NCBI GenBank assembly: GCA_945988915.1
Contig: CAMFTS010000056.1
Span: 1 to 6,454, forward strand
Reading direction: 5' to 3'
Length of the DNA stretch: 6,454 bases
From: an uncultured Clostridia bacterium
Lineage (GTDB): Bacteria > Bacillota > Clostridia > Oscillospirales > Acutalibacteraceae
Shown: piece after piece, positions 5,757-6,454 of the stretch
How positions within the stretch are numbered: position 1 is the stretch's first letter
How the letters are laid out: each line of letters starts with the position of its first letter
Notes under the pieces: generated by a model
What the model was told of the DNA's origin: nothing
The model's input: the letters and a program-made list of their open reading frames with translations, nothing else
The model's database searches: none
Translations under genes and position numbers: made by a program

Positions 5757-6454
5757 TTAAGACTGAATAAACAAAATGCTTGTTCCGAGTAAAATCTGAC
5801 CGAGGAAATAAGTAACAATATTAAAAACCTTGAGCGGTCTGTTTCCTTTTTGTCCTCCGAAGAAAAGGAATGTGATGGTAAAATCCGACAGAACAAAAAG
5901 TATTGCGCCTAAAAGCACGGTAAGTGCTACGCTGATTGTTCCCGAAAGGCGAATTGTAAGCTGAAAAGCCGTTACAAGCATTGTTACTATTACGATAGCA
6001 TATGCCAACACCGGAATTGCGAATTTACCGAGCTTGAGTTTCTTTGCCAAAGCTATAATTACGCCTATTCCCACTAAGCCGAATATTACAATTATTGCTC
6101 TGTAATCAAATACTTTTGCATCCGGAAAATAATTCTTCATTGCAACTGAGAATGAAATTATATAGAAAATATGACCTATAAAAAAGGAAACTCCGCCAAG
6201 GAAGTTTACCCACTTTTTTTCCGTGGGGAAATGCAGTAACAAATCTCCTGTTAAGCCGAAGGTTAATCCGACAAGCATTAACACGGTATATGATGAATAA
6301 TTGCTTGAATAAACCATACAGCACAATGCCGACAGCATAAAAAGACCGGAACAAACCATTTTGTATTTCAATGATGTCATAGTTCTTTCAGGCCATGCCG
6401 CCTTTAAAAACATAGGTATAAAATAACATTCTGCAACTATCGCAAGTGCATAAA
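5757..6454 (-). CDS. YhhN/TMEM86-family membrane protein, lysoplasmalogenase-like (5' end outside window)
   Basis: 231 codons are visible before the TAA at 5759-5757, and the frame stays open to the right edge. The first in-frame ATG (6413) has no ribosome binding site, and the residues before it (LAIVAECYFIP) look like part of the first membrane helix, so the true start is probably beyond the edge. The protein is a polytopic membrane protein of about eight hydrophobic segments. Family signatures are present: LTFGLTGDLLL with the conserved GD (about 6266-6234), FFIGHIFYI with the conserved His (about 6182-6156), GAILFVLSDFTI (about 5909-5874), and YFLGQILLG near the C-terminus. YhhN-family members such as human TMEM86B hydrolyse the vinyl-ether bond of lysoplasmalogens. 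That fits anaerobic clostridia, many of which make plasmalogens, but the substrate here is inferred from family only. It may be cotranscribed with the downstream FRG gene, since no terminator follows. Confidence 0.85.
   Translation of the reverse strand, partial: YALAIVAECYFIPMFLKAAWPERTMTSLKYKMVCSGLFMLSALCCMVYSSNYSSYTVLMLVGLTFGLTGDLLLHFPTEKKWVNFLGGVSFFIGHIFYIISFSVAMKNYFPDAKVFDYRAIIVIFGLVGIGVIIALAKKLKLGKFAIPVLAYAIVIVTMLVTAFQLTIRLSGTISVALTVLLGAILFVLSDFTITFLFFGGQKGNRPLKVFNIVTYFLGQILLGTSILFIQS

Noticed and set aside
6106..6354. Second minus-strand open frame inside the YhhN gene
   Set aside because: It is an overlapping frame within a gene whose own frame carries clear family motifs.

Overview
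The window looks like chromosomal DNA from a low-GC Gram-positive bacterium, most likely an anaerobic gut-type clostridium (Ruminococcus/Oscillospiraceae-like). The evidence is AT-rich intergenic DNA, strong GGAGG-type ribosome binding sites, sigma-A-like promoters with 17-bp spacers, and a long BspA-type leucine-rich-repeat surface protein of a kind common in such genomes. The genus is an inference. All five genes are on the minus strand, so transcription runs from the right edge to the left edge.

Right part (4730-6454): a YhhN/TMEM86-family membrane protein (lysoplasmalogenase-like), whose 5' end lies beyond the right edge, is followed after 43 nt by a gene for a 327-residue FRG-domain protein of unknown function. 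No terminator or convincing promoter separates them, so they may be cotranscribed.

Middle part (2214-4710): a clear promoter overlapping a 12-bp perfect palindrome drives a two-gene unit. The first gene encodes a CNNM/CorC-type membrane protein with paired CBS domains (probable divalent-cation transport). The second, 17 nt later, is trpS, tryptophanyl-tRNA synthetase. The unit ends in a strong intrinsic terminator at 2214-2238. The leader is too short for a T-box or a magnesium riboswitch.

Left part (1-2095): after a 118-nt spacer holding an imperfect inverted repeat, a well-formed promoter and ribosome binding site start a secreted BspA-like protein. At least 678 residues are visible and the gene runs off the left edge. 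It has a signal peptide, a short N-terminal BspA-type segment and 21 leucine-rich repeats in a strict 69-nt register. Three near-identical 36-residue insert modules interrupt the array. The nucleotide sequence of the repeats is strongly homogenised, which points to recent internal duplication or gene conversion.

The genes do not form one pathway: housekeeping genes (trpS, cation transport, lipid metabolism) flank an accessory-looking FRG gene and a surface adhesin-like gene. I found no CRISPR array, insertion sequence, tRNA, rRNA or clear new multi-gene system. The items most worth a second look are the FRG gene, the homogenised repeat array and the two palindromes placed at promoters.
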